Positions 1 to 10,933 are shown, counted from the stretch's first letter. The stretch is DNA of 64,000 nt from Branchinecta lynchi (GCA_023053575.1 JAKZAP010000004.1:1528861-1592860), one strand, 5' to 3'. Made by a program: numbers and translations. Notes: generated by a model not told the origin, from the letters alone.

Positions 1-1269
1 TAAAGTTGTGTAAATAAAGACTCTCATCTCAAGGATTGCATGTAGAGCATCGAAATACATCCATCCTGATGAAACTAATTAAAATCAATGTTATCCACTT
101 ACTTATATTTCTTCTTTGAAGAACTACCTGGCATCAAACAAAAACAGGAAAAGGTGCAAATACATGGAACAGAAAAACGCCAGCACAGATAATCATGCTC
201 ACATTATTTGGGGTTTAACCCAGTCAACCACAAACCCCTGATTTTTGGATATTTTTGGATTTATTTATATATATATATTTTGGACTATAACCCAAACAAA
301 TATTGATGATTTGAGTGAAGTAAAAAAATCAACCAATCAGAACTCCTTTAGATTGTGGTAGGTCAGTTTTAGGTTACCCATAGGTATACAGTGTTTGGCA
401 TAGGGTATCTAGCATTGGGCACAGGCTATGACAAATGCTAGGTATACCCAGCATTTGGCATAGGGTATAAAAAAAATCAGGGAATTCTGGTAGACCGGGT
501 TAACCTGGTAGCATAGCCTAAATAAATCTGGTGAAAATGGCAAAAAGAAATTTGGAAACAGAAGGTTTACAATAAAATTTCCATGGTCATCAGGTGTTTA
601 GAAGAAAGGCATTTGACAGTGCTGCAACTTCGTTAAACCAATACAAACAAATATTAGGTTGTAGATAATAATTAGACCTTCTAATCAAGGCCCAACTTCA
701 AATATTTAGTAAGTGTAGAGAGAGGCTGGAAAAAAACAGTGGGAATTGCAGGTATATATTTCATTGATGGGGATTGGCTCAAATAGCAAGGTATCCTGTC
801 TATGAGTTTGAAGTAAAACATTATTGGTGTGTGGAGTAACTTGATGCTTTGTGGTCTGTTCTTGGTCCATTTTCCTACATTGGTTGATAAACGTAAAATT
901 CTGATAAATAAATCTCTATAATTATCTTTTTTGCCTTTTATTTAGTTTAGAAATCCATTTGCTTTTGCCATTTTCGGGTACAGGTTTTCTTGAACAATGA
1001 GCCAGTCAGAAATAACAGATGTAACGTAACCCCCCTGTGGATGTCGCCAAACATATCTGATCGTTAGTAAAGCAGAATACAGGTTTTCTTGAACAATGAG
1101 CCAGTCAGAAATAACAGATGTAACGTAACCCCCATGGTACACCAACCACCACAATAAGATTGGGGGAAGATTCTTGGTAGTTAATTATCTCTTGAAGATG
1201 AACGGGAAGTAACTTGTGTTATTGTTCTAAGTAATATTTGAAGTTTAACGTTAAATATTTCATTTGCAG
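1..1269. other. 5' flank or upstream intron of the + strand gene, no gene seen
   Basis: No ORF here has a recognisable product. The stretch is AT-rich. Positions 385-470 hold loosely repeated and inverted GGCATAGGGTAT-like words. The last bases before 1270 (TTAAATATTTCATTTGCAG) form a good 3' splice site, so at least the 3' end of this stretch is probably intron and an untranslated first exon may lie upstream. No TATA box or other promoter signal could be picked out with confidence. Confidence 0.5.
979..1133. repeat. exact 56-bp direct duplication (979-1034 and 1078-1133)
   Basis: The 56 bases at 979-1034 recur without a mismatch at 1078-1133, 99 bp downstream. The 44 bases between them (1035-1078) recur exactly at 2161-2204. 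Together the three blocks read as a recent local rearrangement, or as an assembly join of alternative haplotypes. Confidence 0.9.
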
Positions 1270-1282
1270 AGCTTCAAAAAGA

Positions 1283-1363
1283 ATGCCTTTCCTGGATGAT
1301 GACTTGCTCTGGTGTCCCGACTTTGATGGCAGAATTGGAGAAATTTCTTCATCAACAACAGCT
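1283..1363 (+). CDS. exon 1 (coding part) of an unrecognised multi-exon gene
   Basis: The exon begins at 1270 after the acceptor TTTGCAG. The first in-frame ATG is at 1283, and 27 codons run to a consensus donor, GCT|GTAAGT, at 1364. The peptide starts MPFLDDDLLWCPDFDGRIGE, an acidic N-terminus with two aromatic residues. It ends in phase 0, which fits the next exon. The 13 bases between the acceptor and the ATG hold no in-frame stop, so translation could also begin in an earlier exon. I chose the ATG because it immediately precedes the acidic, aromatic stretch. Family not recognised. Confidence 0.6.
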
Positions 1364-1426
1364 GTAAGTTCCTCATCCGTTCTTCCTTGAACAGCTAGAT
1401 CTTCGTATCAACTGTTGTAGTATTAA

Positions 1427-1869
1427 AGTTTCACTGAAAAGCCAGCTTATTTTTGTGTCATTTAACTGAATACTCTGAATTATTCTGATTCTGCAAAGAG
1501 ATTTTTTTACTTTCCACTATCTACTCTAGTTCCGACGCTCAGAATATCTACGGCCGTCCCCACAACGAAAATTCTACTATGATGCGGGAAATTTTAATCT
1601 AAACACAAACGCGGCTTTTCAGTGGGCAGTGGGGAGATTGGTGAAGATTTCTTAGTGCCTGAACAAAAACAAGTCATATATCTTCCTCAGAAGGCATACA
1701 AACGCACGGAGTTTCCGCAAATCACACGGAAATTCCACTATTTGAAAATTGATTATTCGTGAATAGCGGAACAACGAAGTAACGCATTTTCAGCGGGTAT
1801 TCAAGCCAAATTTAGTGAAAAAGTGACGGATAACTAGATTGTCCTATCCCAGCCCTTTTTGGTTAAAAT
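1427..1869 (-). mobile_element. TTAA-flanked MITE (piggyBac-like target), copy 1
   Basis: This 443-bp element is bounded by TTAA at 1423-1426 and 1870-1873. Its ends are degenerate inverted repeats of AGTTTAACYGAAAAG. It has no coding capacity. It aligns along its length, in the opposite orientation, with the copy at 57046-57487, and shares blocks with 17586, 25376 and 41514. TTAA duplications are typical of piggyBac and Kolobok transposons; which superfamily mobilised it is inference. It lies in the first intron of the gene. Confidence 0.85.
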
Positions 1870-2160
1870 TTAAAGCAATGGAAAATGTAACATTTACCAT
1901 GGTATCTGCAAAAACGCAACTATTGCATGACCTAATAAATTGTGTCAAGAAATTGTGCACATTACTTGAAAAGCTCGAACTTCGAGAGGAAAGATATTCC
2001 TCGGTGATGGCCGGAATACCAAAGGGTCAATAAAATTGGCAGAAAACTGCCATTTCTCCTGATTGATACCTTAGGATTTCCCAGTTGACTAACTTGCGGA
2101 TACTACTCATGTATTTTTCCCTGTTTCTTTTGAAACTGTTTTTATGGTAAGTGATAATTC

Positions 2161-2204
2161 CTGTGGATGTCGCCAAACATATCTGATCGTTAGTAAAGCA
2201 GAAT
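2161..2204. repeat. 44-bp exact copy of 1035-1078
   Basis: Forty-four bases starting CTGTGGATGTCGCCAAACAT are identical to 1035-1078. No terminal inverted repeats are visible around either copy. Confidence 0.9.
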
Positions 2205-2486
2205 GTGCCTGTTCCTTGTTTCCGGCATTCTGGTGGCACACTTTAGGGGCATCAAGTGAGCCTCTTTTGAAATGAGCCCCCAAAGTACTCCGAAGCTCTG
2301 ACAGTCCACCACAAGCTGGAGACACCCAAAGTGTAAATTGTGAACCCTAACGTCAGCATCTCAACAACTTGTTTTTGTTTATCTTTTTTCAGTTCTTGAG
2401 ACTCGTATTACTTTCAGAGATCGCCAGACTTCCCTGTATCGTACTACTGTGCCAGGACTCTTGTCTAATGAACTTTTCCTCTGTAG

Positions 2487-2690
2487 ACCTTACTTGTGGC
2501 CTCCAGTAGCGATCAGATCCAGTTGAGGATAGCGCCATCTGCGGGTCTGAAAGAGAAATGCAAGCCATCTAGCGGTACTTGTTTGCCGTCACAGAGTTCG
2601 CCTGTTGGGAAAGTTTCCAGCTCTACGGCGCCAGATGTCTTTGCCGCGCTGGAGTCAATGGATATAGAAAATTATTTCAACTCAATCAAG
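2487..2690 (+). CDS. exon 2 of the unrecognised multi-exon gene
   Basis: The acceptor CTTTTCCTCTGTAG is followed by 204 bases (68 codons, phase 0 at both ends), and the donor is ATCAAG|GTAAAT. The peptide begins TLLVASSSDQIQLRIAPSAG and ends ALESMDIENYFNSIK. It is Ser/Thr/Pro-rich with one SP site (SSPVGK) and a basic-polar stretch, LKEKCKPSSG. No transmembrane segment or known domain signature is visible. The composition suggests an intrinsically disordered regulatory protein (inference). The frame joins exon 1 and exon 3 without a stop. Confidence 0.75.
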
Positions 2691-3206
2691 GTAAATAATA
2701 CTACATTTCTATTTTAAGGGTTACATTTTGAGCTCCGTTGTCCAGTCTTTGTCCATTTAAGGTTTAAGTTTGAATGAAAAACTGCCGCAATAGCGAAAAC
2801 TAAATAATAGGCAACGAAAAGAAAATAGATAAACACACAGTAATCATCAAATAATTTAACATCTATAACGCTAAATTAATAACAAAATATAGAAATGAAA
2901 CTTGAAACCGGACGAGCACAAGGGACCTTTTTTTTGTATGACTCGTGGTTTAGTTACAACGGTGTAAAACAAACGGTTAAAATCACAGACTTGTTCATAT
3001 TTACAACCCCTTGGTCAGACCCCGCTTCCTCGCAGATATCTGTCATTATGGTTAAATTTTCGACCCTAATTTCGGATTGCGAGCTCCGCAATCCGCCCAC
3101 TGTTCCGATCTTTTGCGCAAGTTTAGCCTATCTGATCTTCAGGATTTGGCTGCGAAATTCGGGTCCAATTTCTTATGTTAATTGTAACTGTTAATTTTAT
3201 TTACAG

Positions 3207-3362
3207 AACCGACATTCCAAGCTTCTACGGGGTCCAGTGAAACCAGACACAACAGTGAAGTCGCCAACTGACCACTGCACGAAGAAAAAGACAGCGGTCC
3301 ATCACAGCCCAGCTGAGGACAAAGGGGGTGGGAAGATCGCGTCACCACTTTCACCGAAAAAG
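3207..3362 (+). CDS. exon 3 of the unrecognised multi-exon gene
   Basis: The acceptor TTAATTTTATTTACAG precedes 156 bases (52 codons, phase 0 to phase 0). The donor AAAAAG|GTTAAT is weaker than average. The peptide is strongly basic: NRHSKLLRGP, then KSPTDHCTKKKTAVHHSPAE, then IASPLSPKK. It holds three or four minimal SP sites next to lysines, which resemble cyclin-dependent-kinase-type sites and basic nuclear-localisation or microtubule-binding segments. That reading is inference from composition only. Confidence 0.75.
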
Positions 3363-4423
3363 GTTAATAATTTTGTTTTTGCAGTAATATGTTTTTTGTC
3401 CACCTCGGACCCCTCCCTCTTTCAAATCAGTTCTTTTCTCTTCTCCAGCGATATGCAAAACAAAAAAGAGGCTTAACGGCCTGCCATCGAATTTGCGAAT
3501 ATATTACTATTATTATTTTAAAAAAAATCTCATCAGTGTGCACAAAAAGAATTGATAAGATCTGTTCGTTATCGAAGAAATAACTATCCACCGATAGAAA
3601 TCACTTTCCATCACTTTTTCCCCTACAACATCTCTCCTCCCCACCTCAGCCATCCCCACTTCGCTTAAAGAAAAGAACAACAACTTGATAACGAAGCTTA
3701 CCATTAGCCTAAAGGAGGATTTTCGCGAGAATTGAAGTCACTTTCCAGTGAATGACTTTCGCGTGTTTTATTTTCGTGCATCGCGAAAGTGCGGGAAAGC
3801 GATTCCTGTAATCATTTCCACTTTCCCACTGGACTGACCGCGAAAATGCATAAAAGCTGAAATCGCCGGGAAAATGTCGAATTCCAAATTTGTTAGAGTA
3901 AATAATTAATTATTAGTTATTAATAAATAATAATTGATTATGGTTCACTCGACATTCCTTCGATTCTCGATGTTCTTTAACTACGCTTGCCATGTCTTTT
4001 TTGAATTCGTTAGTGACACTTGCCGCGTTTTCTCCACACGTTAAAAAGTCCCGACGAAGGATTCAACTTTCCACGGAGCTTTCCGATACTTTGTGGAATC
4101 TGATAAAGCTGTTTCGGTGGCGAAAACCGGGCGGAAAGTTTGGCAACTTCCCGAAGCAGCGCGAAAACCCTCCTTGGATGTGACACGAAGCGGGACACAT
4201 TATAAAATTGGCGACCTGAATGTTCAGAATTGTTTAGCACTTGTTTCTTCTTTATTTTAATCTCCAAAACCACATGAAGAGAACTTAAAAAGTAAGCATA
4301 CGACTTTACAAGACAAATAGTTAGTATGTTGACGTCATTTGCATCCAGATTCTCCATTTTGGTCCGGAAGTCGAGATTTCGATACTGTTTTCAGCCGAAA
4401 ATATTCTACTAAAACACGGTATA
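3363..4423. other. intron 3, first part: no gene, one retroelement tail
   Basis: At 3472-3525 the words AGGCTTAACGGCCTGCCATC and a (TTA)n run match 34590-34645, where they sit inside a large repeat. This looks like the 3' tail of a short retroelement. Positions 3720-3860 hold several TTTTCGCG/CGCGAAAG words in both orientations. Nothing else is recognisable. Confidence 0.4.
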
Positions 4424-4593
4424 CACTGTAAAAAGTTTCTCTGGATAAAGATTAAAGTTAAATGCAGTATTTGCTACTCGGACTCATCTTATCTCTATTT
4501 GGTATTAATCTTATCTGCGTAGAGATAAGGATAATCCGAGTAGCAAATACTGCAGTTAACTTTAATCTTTATACGGAAAACATTTTTACAGTG
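4424..4593. mobile_element. 170-bp palindromic MITE with TA target duplication (Tc1/mariner-like)
   Basis: The ends are CACTGTAAAAAG and its inverse, ending TTTTTACAGTG, and the element is flanked by TA on both sides (4422-4423, 4594-4595). Most of it is an imperfect palindrome, with GCAGTATTTGCTACTCGG mirrored near the other end. A relative lies at 62753-62909. TA target sites and CACTG termini are usual for Tc1/mariner-derived MITEs. Confidence 0.85.
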
Positions 4594-4749
4594 TAGCAAC
4601 AAAACAAAATGATTGTGATTCCGGATAGATAGAGAATTCTTCGATTATGAGAAGTTGGTGACTGAAAATGCGCAGTGAGATCTGAGAAAGATAATGAATG
4701 AGCATAACTACTGGCACGGATCGTTTAAAGGACACCTGATCAATGAAAC

Positions 4750-5640
4750 CATACTTTTTCACACCATGGAGAATGCATTTACAGACATGGCTACGGAGAG
4801 CATTCTTCTCCTGAGCGTGATGTTTTCAAAATAGGGATGTTCGTTTCTGGAGGTTTGCACATGCAGAATCCAAGACAAAGGGATGAGATCCAGTACCGGT
4901 CTTTACTAATAGTATCAAAATCCCGTACATTTCCCTTCTTAACGAGTTTGGTCTCGCATCTTTGTCAAACCGTAGACACCAACTTTCTACCAAGTTTGGT
5001 GACCAACTACTGGAAGACCCCCACCATCGGCACATCCTTCCCCCTCCCCACATTCCCGACCGCATAAGGCCACAGAGAATGGCAGCACAACCAGTTCCTA
5101 AGATCCAACCCATTCGGGCAATGCATGCACGGTACGAAAGAAGTTTTTTCCCCTCTTTTCCTCTTTTTTATATTAATTATGGAATTTTAGCGCTTTAATT
5201 TGCTGCAATTCTTGTTCTTGTGTAATTATTGAATATTTGGCTATGTAAAAACGCAAATGTATATGGTTATGTTTGACGAGAGACAAAATATTAGGGTTTT
5301 TTTTAACACGGTAAATGTTTTTCGAATAATAAGATTGATTGATTGATTGATTGAAAAAGCGCAGTTCATTCAGCGCTGGCCGGATCGTATTGGAATTTCT
5401 TTTAGATATACGTTTGGGCTTAACTGGTTAACAAATATTCTAGAAGAAGGGTTTACTGGAGGCACGTGTTCATTTCTAAAATTGTTCGGTACTGAAGTAA
5501 GGACAGATGCAAAATGGAGCAAAAATCATAGCTTGGAAACACTATTGCGTATTTGGACTTGGTTTTCTGCAGGCAATGTTAATGGAAGTCATACAGATAG
5601 GGATTATACTTGGTACTCTTCATTCAGGTGTCCTTTAAAA
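4750..5640 (+). repeat. dispersed repeat, split by an insertion at about 4881-5350
   Basis: Segments 4750-4880 and 5351-5640 match a continuous stretch at 43268-43720 in the other orientation, at roughly 85-90% identity by eye. The intervening 470 bp is therefore an insertion. It ends in (GATT)n just before 5355, the type of microsatellite tail left by LINEs and SINEs. The repeat holds an open frame in both copies (RTDAKWSKNHSLETL is shared), but no known protein is recognised and the frame breaks beyond the repeat. Confidence 0.7.
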
Positions 5641-7974
5641 CACGGATCTGGACCTGGCATATTGCATTTACTGTCGCTTATATAAATAAAAATAGAATAA
5701 CAGAATGGAGAGAAAAATTTAAAATTTCGCCCCTGCATAATAGCTAGCCTGTAACTTTTCACTGCGTAGACTCCGCGTGACATAGCAGTCCGCATACAGT
5801 GTCAGTTGTCACAAAAAACGCCTCGACTGACCACGCTTTGGCGCTATCGGGTTTTGCCGCGTCTTTTCTGTCAGATGAAGCTCGGCCGCGCTATTCTTGG
5901 GTTACTATGTAAGGTGGAGTCTACGAAGTGAAAGATTGTAACCAATAAACCGCGGCAAAATAATTCAGATTCTTTTCACTATGTTAGTTTATAGGCGTGA
6001 TTCAAGTGAGTACACACGATTAAAACAAAATTGGAGAATTGAAAACCTAAAATAAAGACAGCGAGCCACTCACCAATACCTGCGAATAACAATTACGACT
6101 GTTCTCACTTGGTGCTAGCTAGTATGCTTTGTTTTAGTTTTCTTGGTTGTTCATCTTCATCCTCGTTTTTGCATTTTTCCTCGAAATTTTCTATCTGTGC
6201 GGAATAAGGGAGGCGGTTGTCCTCCCGAAATATTCGCCTTTTTATTTCAGTATATTCTTTCGCCTTTACAAACCCCCATTTTCGTTGGTTTCTTCGTTGA
6301 TTTTTTGTGATATGTCAGGCCAATGTGGTTTACGAAGTTATCTTAGTACACACGCAATCTTTTTTTTTTTTTTTTTTTTCAATCAGTCAATCAATCAAGT
6401 TTAATCCGAATAGCTAAAAGCTAGAAAAGGAATATTCTAGCAATCATAGGCAATCTGTCGGTTGTGAAAACGTGCTTTAAGGGGACGTTTTCCGGCTGTG
6501 TCCTGGGCGGAAATTCGAAATCTGGTATCTTTGGCTGAAAAGAAAGGTTGCCGTCATTCCTTGTCCTCCAAACCTACAGCTGAGCGTCGTCGCCATCTGT
6601 TGCTTCTTATTTTGGATGAAAAACCTTAGGTTTTGGCGTTAGATGGCACGCTAATACAAAAGCAGCTCTAGGCCGACTGGTGTTTCGAATCGTAATAAAA
6701 GTCCGCTTGTGTTTCTATATGTTTGGGGAAACCATTCGAACGGTTTGGCTTCGAAATTTTTTTTTTGTAACGGTGTGCTTGGGCTTTAGAGGAATTTTCA
6801 AGTAGAGACACAATGCGTAAGAATAGCCATTCTTATTTGAATCAGAAGTCCTATTAGGTACAATTCATATGGCGATCTCTTTCCGAGAAGCGAAGCGAGA
6901 ATCCACCGAGCGTAAGAACAAACGGAAAGTCCTGGCGCCTCAGTTGCACCTTTACAACTTTTCGAAATCACTTTCCACGTCGCTAGTGTTTACAAGCGCG
7001 TCTGATTTTAACTTCATATGTATTATTCGGTTTAAAATTTGGTAGAATGTTGCGGAGTTGCTCGGAGATAGTACGTTGCGAATTATTCAGTGAAGACTGA
7101 TAATGCTCATGGAAGGAAATTAAGAACCCCGGCGTCGCCGACCCGCTTCAAGGCGATGAGCAAAGGTTTTAGTAATTTGCGAGAGCAGCCTGATGGAAGT
7201 GAATGGATGCACGTTTATTTATTTTTTCAGTTTTTACCTCACTTTTTGTGGGGATCACGATACAAGGAAAACTTACTTACTTACTGTTTAATCCGGAAAA
7301 AGAAATTCCATATTGACTAGCCTAATACAAGAATACAAACAAGAACAATAACAATAACAGAACGAATATCACCTATCCACATGGGAAACCAAAAAGATTG
7401 GAATTGATCTTGTCCCAGACGGGTAATGATAACTGCATAAAAGGGGTACTCACTCCCTCGATAAGCCCGCAATAATTTTTACAACCCGGAGTCTAATGGA
7501 TCCCCGGCTCCCGCGAACTACCTCCGTAAAATCAGGCTATGCATCATAAAACAGTTCCGTAGCACTACACCAAGAAGGCAAAAAATATAGGAGACGGAAC
7601 GAATTACCGTAAGAGCTAAAATGCGCATTCTGGGGATCTATTGACAGAGTCGAACTTTCGAGGTAAACAGTCCACAAGCTCTTTTTATCCTCTTTGAGTT
7701 CCCTTCCCCCCACTTCCGTCTCCTCCTTTTCGTTTTTTACAAAAGTTGTTTCTAAGATCCCCTCCCACGCACTATTCTATCTTTTGAATCAGTTCCGCTG
7801 AATCCGCTTTTCCTGGGAAGTAATCTCGCATTTCCCGTCGGGAATTTCCATTTCCGTGTTCTATTGATCCAGCCTTCCCGCCCACACGTTTTCCCGGTGT
7901 TTGATCCGCGGTAGATACAACCAGGAAGCTGCGGTAACAGGTGAAATGAAATATAAGGATGGGGTTGGCCAGGG
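5641..7974. other. intron 3, middle part: no gene; LINE/SINE tails
   Basis: A (T)20 run followed by CAATCAGTCAATCAATCAAG and TTTAATCCG lies at 6360-6410. (TTAC)n followed by TGTTTAATCCGG lies at 7262-7290. Both look like reverse-oriented 3' ends of truncated LINEs with microsatellite tails. Positions 7090-7170 match 55368-55440 (TGCTCATGGAAG then GGCGTC). No ORF in the stretch is convincing. Confidence 0.45.
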
Positions 7975-8100
7975 TCGTTTTTCAAAGTAACCGTACTATC
8001 AGACCCCACGGTAGCTGCAAAAACGACAAAATGCAAACCCAGTTACCGTGGTATCAGATACAATGATATCTGCAAAAACGAAACTAATAATAATACATAG
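7975..8100. repeat. copy of the GATACCACGGTAACTGCAAAAACG repeat family
   Basis: TACTATCAGACCCCACGG and GTAGCTGCAAAAACGAC, followed by a partly inverted second half, match the right part of the tandem units at 12332-12770. A shorter match, GGTATCTGCAAAAACGC, lies at about 1901-1917. No target duplication was found. Confidence 0.6.
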
Positions 8101-8154
8101 ATGGCACTTTACACAAGCGACTTGTACCGTGACCAGTAAACCAGAATCAGAATT

Positions 8155-8390
8155 TCCAGAATTTCCGTGACATGGGAATGTGAACTGGTTAGATGAATTT
8201 GCCTTTGGGCGGGATCACTGTTCCTATGGCCTGCTTCTACCAGAATATTGTAGGGGTTTGTGAACTCTGTTCACAAGCCCCTCGGTAGCTCAAATGGTAG
8301 ATCGCCTGCCTTGTAAGCTGAGGGTCCTGGGTTCAAATCCCGGCTGAGGAGCATTTTTGTCTTTCAGTTCACTGCTTATAAAACGCAACT
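8155..8390 (+). mobile_element. tRNA-Thr-derived SINE with an upstream body
   Basis: Positions 8278-8350 fold like a tRNA. There is an A-box-like TAGCTCAAATGGTAGATC, an anticodon loop CTTGTAA (UGU, Thr), a B box GGTTCAAATCC and a mostly paired acceptor stem (CCCCTCG/TGAGGAG). The anticodon stem is disrupted, so it is not a working tRNA gene. Similarity to the copy at 46062-46445 starts about 120 bp before the tRNA head (GACATGGGAATG) and runs through TTTTTGTCTTTCAGTTCACTG. It sits just upstream of exon 4. Confidence 0.8.
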
Positions 8391-8427
8391 AATATATTTA
8401 AACTTAACGTATACTTATTTAATGTAG

Positions 8428-8638
8428 GAAATCAAGGAAGAATTGGTGGAGGAACAGCCGAGCCCAGTATATGGAGATGAAGAAGTATCAGGAGACCAGA
8501 AAACAAAGATTTCTGTGAAGGGAAACGTCATCGTTGGGTCCAGCGATCAGATTTTTACATTCAGTGACGTTAGTTTGGAGAACCACTTCATCTCTAGTCC
8601 TGATAACGAGTGTCTGGAGTACATTGATCGAGATCCAG
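8428..8638 (+). CDS. exon 4 of the unrecognised multi-exon gene
   Basis: The acceptor TTATTTAATGTAG precedes 211 bases, phase 0 in and phase 1 out (CCAG|GTTTGT). The peptide begins EIKEELVEEQPSPVYGDEEV, in which IKEE fits the psi-K-x-E sumoylation consensus and EQPSPVY holds an SP site. The middle reads KISVKGNVIVGSSDQIFTF and the end SSPDNECLEYIDRDPG. The exon is clearly acidic, with an aliphatic beta-like stretch. Its split glycine codon is completed exactly by exon 5, which supports the model. Confidence 0.8.
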
Positions 8639-9374
8639 GTTTGTATTTCTTCTTGTTTGCGCATGCTCTTTAGTTGTCCGTAAGTTTGTTATTTAATTCC
8701 AGGATCTTGACGGACAAGGCATTGGGTGTGTTCCTGCTTCACAACTCTTGTACTCATCAATTTTACCTGTGTTATTTTAAGAATGGTTATAGATTATAAC
8801 ATAGCTTTTTTTGTAAAATATATAGGCAACCTTGTCCTTAAGCGCATTGAAGCTGACGGGTCGGACGCAGCGTGAAGTTTTTCGTGGTCAGGATCCCTGT
8901 TCGAATGAAATTTGGGTTAAAAAATCGGTTAAAACACGAAAAGTGCAGCGATGAGGTCTCTGACCTAAATAAGGTCGGGAGCCGCAATAAAAACAAATTT
9001 GGTCGTTTTGCAGTGTCCTAATATTCTCGTGTCAAAACATTCGTTATTTCTGTTCGTTTATTTTTGTTCATTTATTAATGTCTTAGGCTCGGATTTTACC
9101 ATCTAACTATAACTCATATTATTAACTAAGTGCCATTTTTATGTCACTGGCATGTCTAGCACTTTATTTTTCCCTACTGCTCTTTCCATTTCAGTAAAAT
9201 ACTACCTTACCTTAAACTGATTAATAGTGATTTTGTAAATAGTGAAACTTCTAAGGTCAGTAAAAGACGTGAAGTACCACGGGTGTGGGGGTGGGGGGGG
9301 GGGGGGGTGAAAACAGGAGGGGGCCTTTCAAAATAAATCAAACCGATGCTTTTCCATGTTCTTTTCTTTTCTAG
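8639..9374. other. intron 4: no gene
   Basis: AT-rich sequence. CACTGGCATGTCTAGCAC with AATACTACCTTACCTTAAAC at about 9145-9215 resembles 21280-21350, probably a retroelement tail. A run of 15 G lies at 9293-9307, just upstream of the exon 5 acceptor. Confidence 0.5.
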
Positions 9375-9610
9375 GCTCGTACTTCCAGTGTTCTAGCATG
9401 CTCGCCTCCCTTCTTTCCCGACCGAAGCCGACAGAGCTCATTGATCTCGACGCCTCCCTTGACCTCAACACATCGGCCAACTTCGACCTCCCTCTCCTCG
9501 GTTCGGAGCTACCCATTCTCAACGCGGAGGACTGCAGTGCGCTCGACACGAAACCAAGTCAATCTGATATGGTGGTACAGGCACCCGCAGACTGCAAGGG
9601 AAGGTTGGAG
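9375..9610 (+). CDS. exon 5 of the unrecognised multi-exon gene
   Basis: The acceptor TTTTCTTTTCTAG precedes 236 bases. The first two bases complete a Gly codon from exon 4, and the exon ends in phase 0 at GTTGGAG|GTAAGG. The peptide reads GSYFQCSSMLASLLSRPKPT, then ELIDLDASLDLNTSANFDL, then PLLGSELPILNAEDC. The hydrophobic-acidic pattern (LIDLD, LDLN, FDLPLL) resembles clathrin-box motifs (L-phi-x-phi-acidic) or a transactivation segment. Codon use is GC-rich at third positions compared with the surrounding intron, as expected of true coding sequence. Confidence 0.8.
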
Positions 9611-9871
9611 GTAAGGCATATTGTCAGTGGCTAAGTCCCAATTTTTCTTTGCAGCGGTTTGCTTTTTTCGAGTTTTTTTATGGTGGAGGAAGAAAACATC
9701 CGTAGAATGTTGAGACAGAAATAGTATCTAGTGCCGCATTTCTTTAAGGGCCTACGTCACTAGTATCATTTCTGTTAAGTGTTATGTAGCCCCAGTCTCC
9801 TTGTTCGCCGTAGTAGCTTTTCGTCCGTAAATATTCCTTCAGCCTAAGCTGATTCCCGATTAAAGTTGAAA

Positions 9872-10180
9872 ACGTTTAACGGATACGTCAGCTGATTTTA
9901 TCGAGCGATATTTCGGCCCTTCTTGGCAAGGGTTCTCTTCAGGCTTAAGCTTAAAGTGAACCTGTGATAAAATAAATAAAGGTTCTAGCAACGATAAGTT
10001 TAACTCCAATCAATTCTTGCGAAGACACTCACCAAAATCAGATTCTTGTAGTTGCTAGAGTATTTATTTATTTCATCTTGGGTTTCACGTTTTAGCTTGA
10101 ACCTGAAGTGGACCCGTGTCAAGAAGGGCCAAAGTAGCCCTCGAATAAAAATCAGCTGAGGTATCCGTTTACCACTGTTA
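9872..10180. repeat. imperfect inverted repeat related to the 41.6-kb palindrome
   Basis: The left arm (about 9872-9995) has GGATACGTCAGCTGATTTTA, then GCGATATTTCGGCCCTTCTT and GGCAAGGGTTC. The right arm (about 10045-10180) carries the inverse, in a more diverged form (GTGTCAAGAAGGGCC). The same words build the arms at 41565-41892. Such GGGCCGAAATATCG termini are common at the ends of Penelope-like retroelements (established pattern; assignment here is inference). The segment lies in intron 5. Confidence 0.65.
9911..9942 (-). ncRNA. hammerhead-ribozyme-like core, decayed
   Basis: On the minus strand the order is CTGAAGA, a 21-base hairpin (loop GCCAAG, stem CCCTT/AAGGG) and GAAA. This fits the conserved CUGANGA, stem II and GAAA layout of hammerhead ribozymes. 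The outermost pairs of stem II are disrupted and I could not place a stem III with a UH cleavage site, so self-cleavage is doubtful. Confidence 0.3.
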
Positions 10181-10244
10181 ACCAACCCTCTCCCATGTCC
10201 CCATTAAGCGCTCTGTGTCTCCTTGTCTACACCTCAAACATAAT

Positions 10245-10534
10245 CAGAGCAAAATAACTCTAGAGTAATGCGAAGACCTATCTTGCCATGCATTAAAAAT
10301 GGGCCTCCGCCACAGCGCCGCCCAGCTCGCTTCGCGAGAGAAGCTTCAGGAAATTGTTCGTGTATGCAGTGGCGGACTAGAATTATTTTGCTCTGGATCA
10401 GAGCCAGCGTTCGTTAACGACTGGTCGAGTTTGAGTAGGGATGTTCGTGTCCGCTAGCGAGCTAGCGTCGCTGCGATTTGACTGTGTGTCACTTTTTCAA
10501 AGTTCCCATTACTCTTTAGAGTTATTTTGCTCTG
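10245..10534. mobile_element. hAT-type MITE family 3, 290 bp
   Basis: The terminal inverted repeats are about 28 bp, starting CAGAGCAAAATAACTCTA and ending TTAGAGTTATTTTGCTCTG. An exact 8-bp target duplication, AACATAAT, lies at 10237-10244 and 10535-10542. CAGAG termini with 8-bp duplications are diagnostic of hAT-derived elements. No transposase is present. A diverged relative may span 11832-12212. Confidence 0.92.
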
Positions 10535-10827
10535 AACATAATGTGCGCTCATTGTCAGCTTTGGGAATATTTCAGCACTTGACTCCTCCCACAAAGGAGG
10601 AGCCTCATCCGACGACCAATCCCGAGCCTCGGTACTACATGAGCTTTGAAAACAAAAAGGCTCCGAACGGCGGAATGTGTCAAGGAAGAAGAAGAATATC
10701 AGAACAGGAGATCTGTCTTAAAGAACAAGAAGAAGAAAATCAGAACAGGGGTCCTGCCTTTCCTCGGTTTTTGCGGTGGCGCATCTTTATGTCCGTTTCA
10801 TTAAACTAAATTATTTACTTATTGTAG

Positions 10828-10933
10828 ATGGAGGATTACGATGGTGTTCACTCTACTACCAAGGAGCAACCTCAGCTGAGTCTTTTTGAAAGGAGGCGAC
10901 TGAATATCATAGCGTCGAACCCCCTCTTAGCAG
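10828..10933 (+). CDS. exon 6 of the unrecognised multi-exon gene
   Basis: The acceptor TTATTTACTTATTGTAG precedes 106 bases, phase 0 in and phase 1 out (GCAG|GTAATA). The peptide begins MEDYDGVHSTTKEQPQLSLF and ends ERRRLNIIASNPLLAG. LSLFERRRLNII is likely a short amphipathic helix (inference). The donor is followed within 11 bases by a run of 17 C, and a MITE starts 35 bases after it, so the splice context has been altered recently. Confidence 0.75.

Noticed and set aside
8278..8350. tRNA-Thr (UGU) gene
   Set aside because: The anticodon stem is disrupted, the sequence is part of a longer dispersed repeat, and it has relatives at 27084 and 46140, so it is a SINE head.
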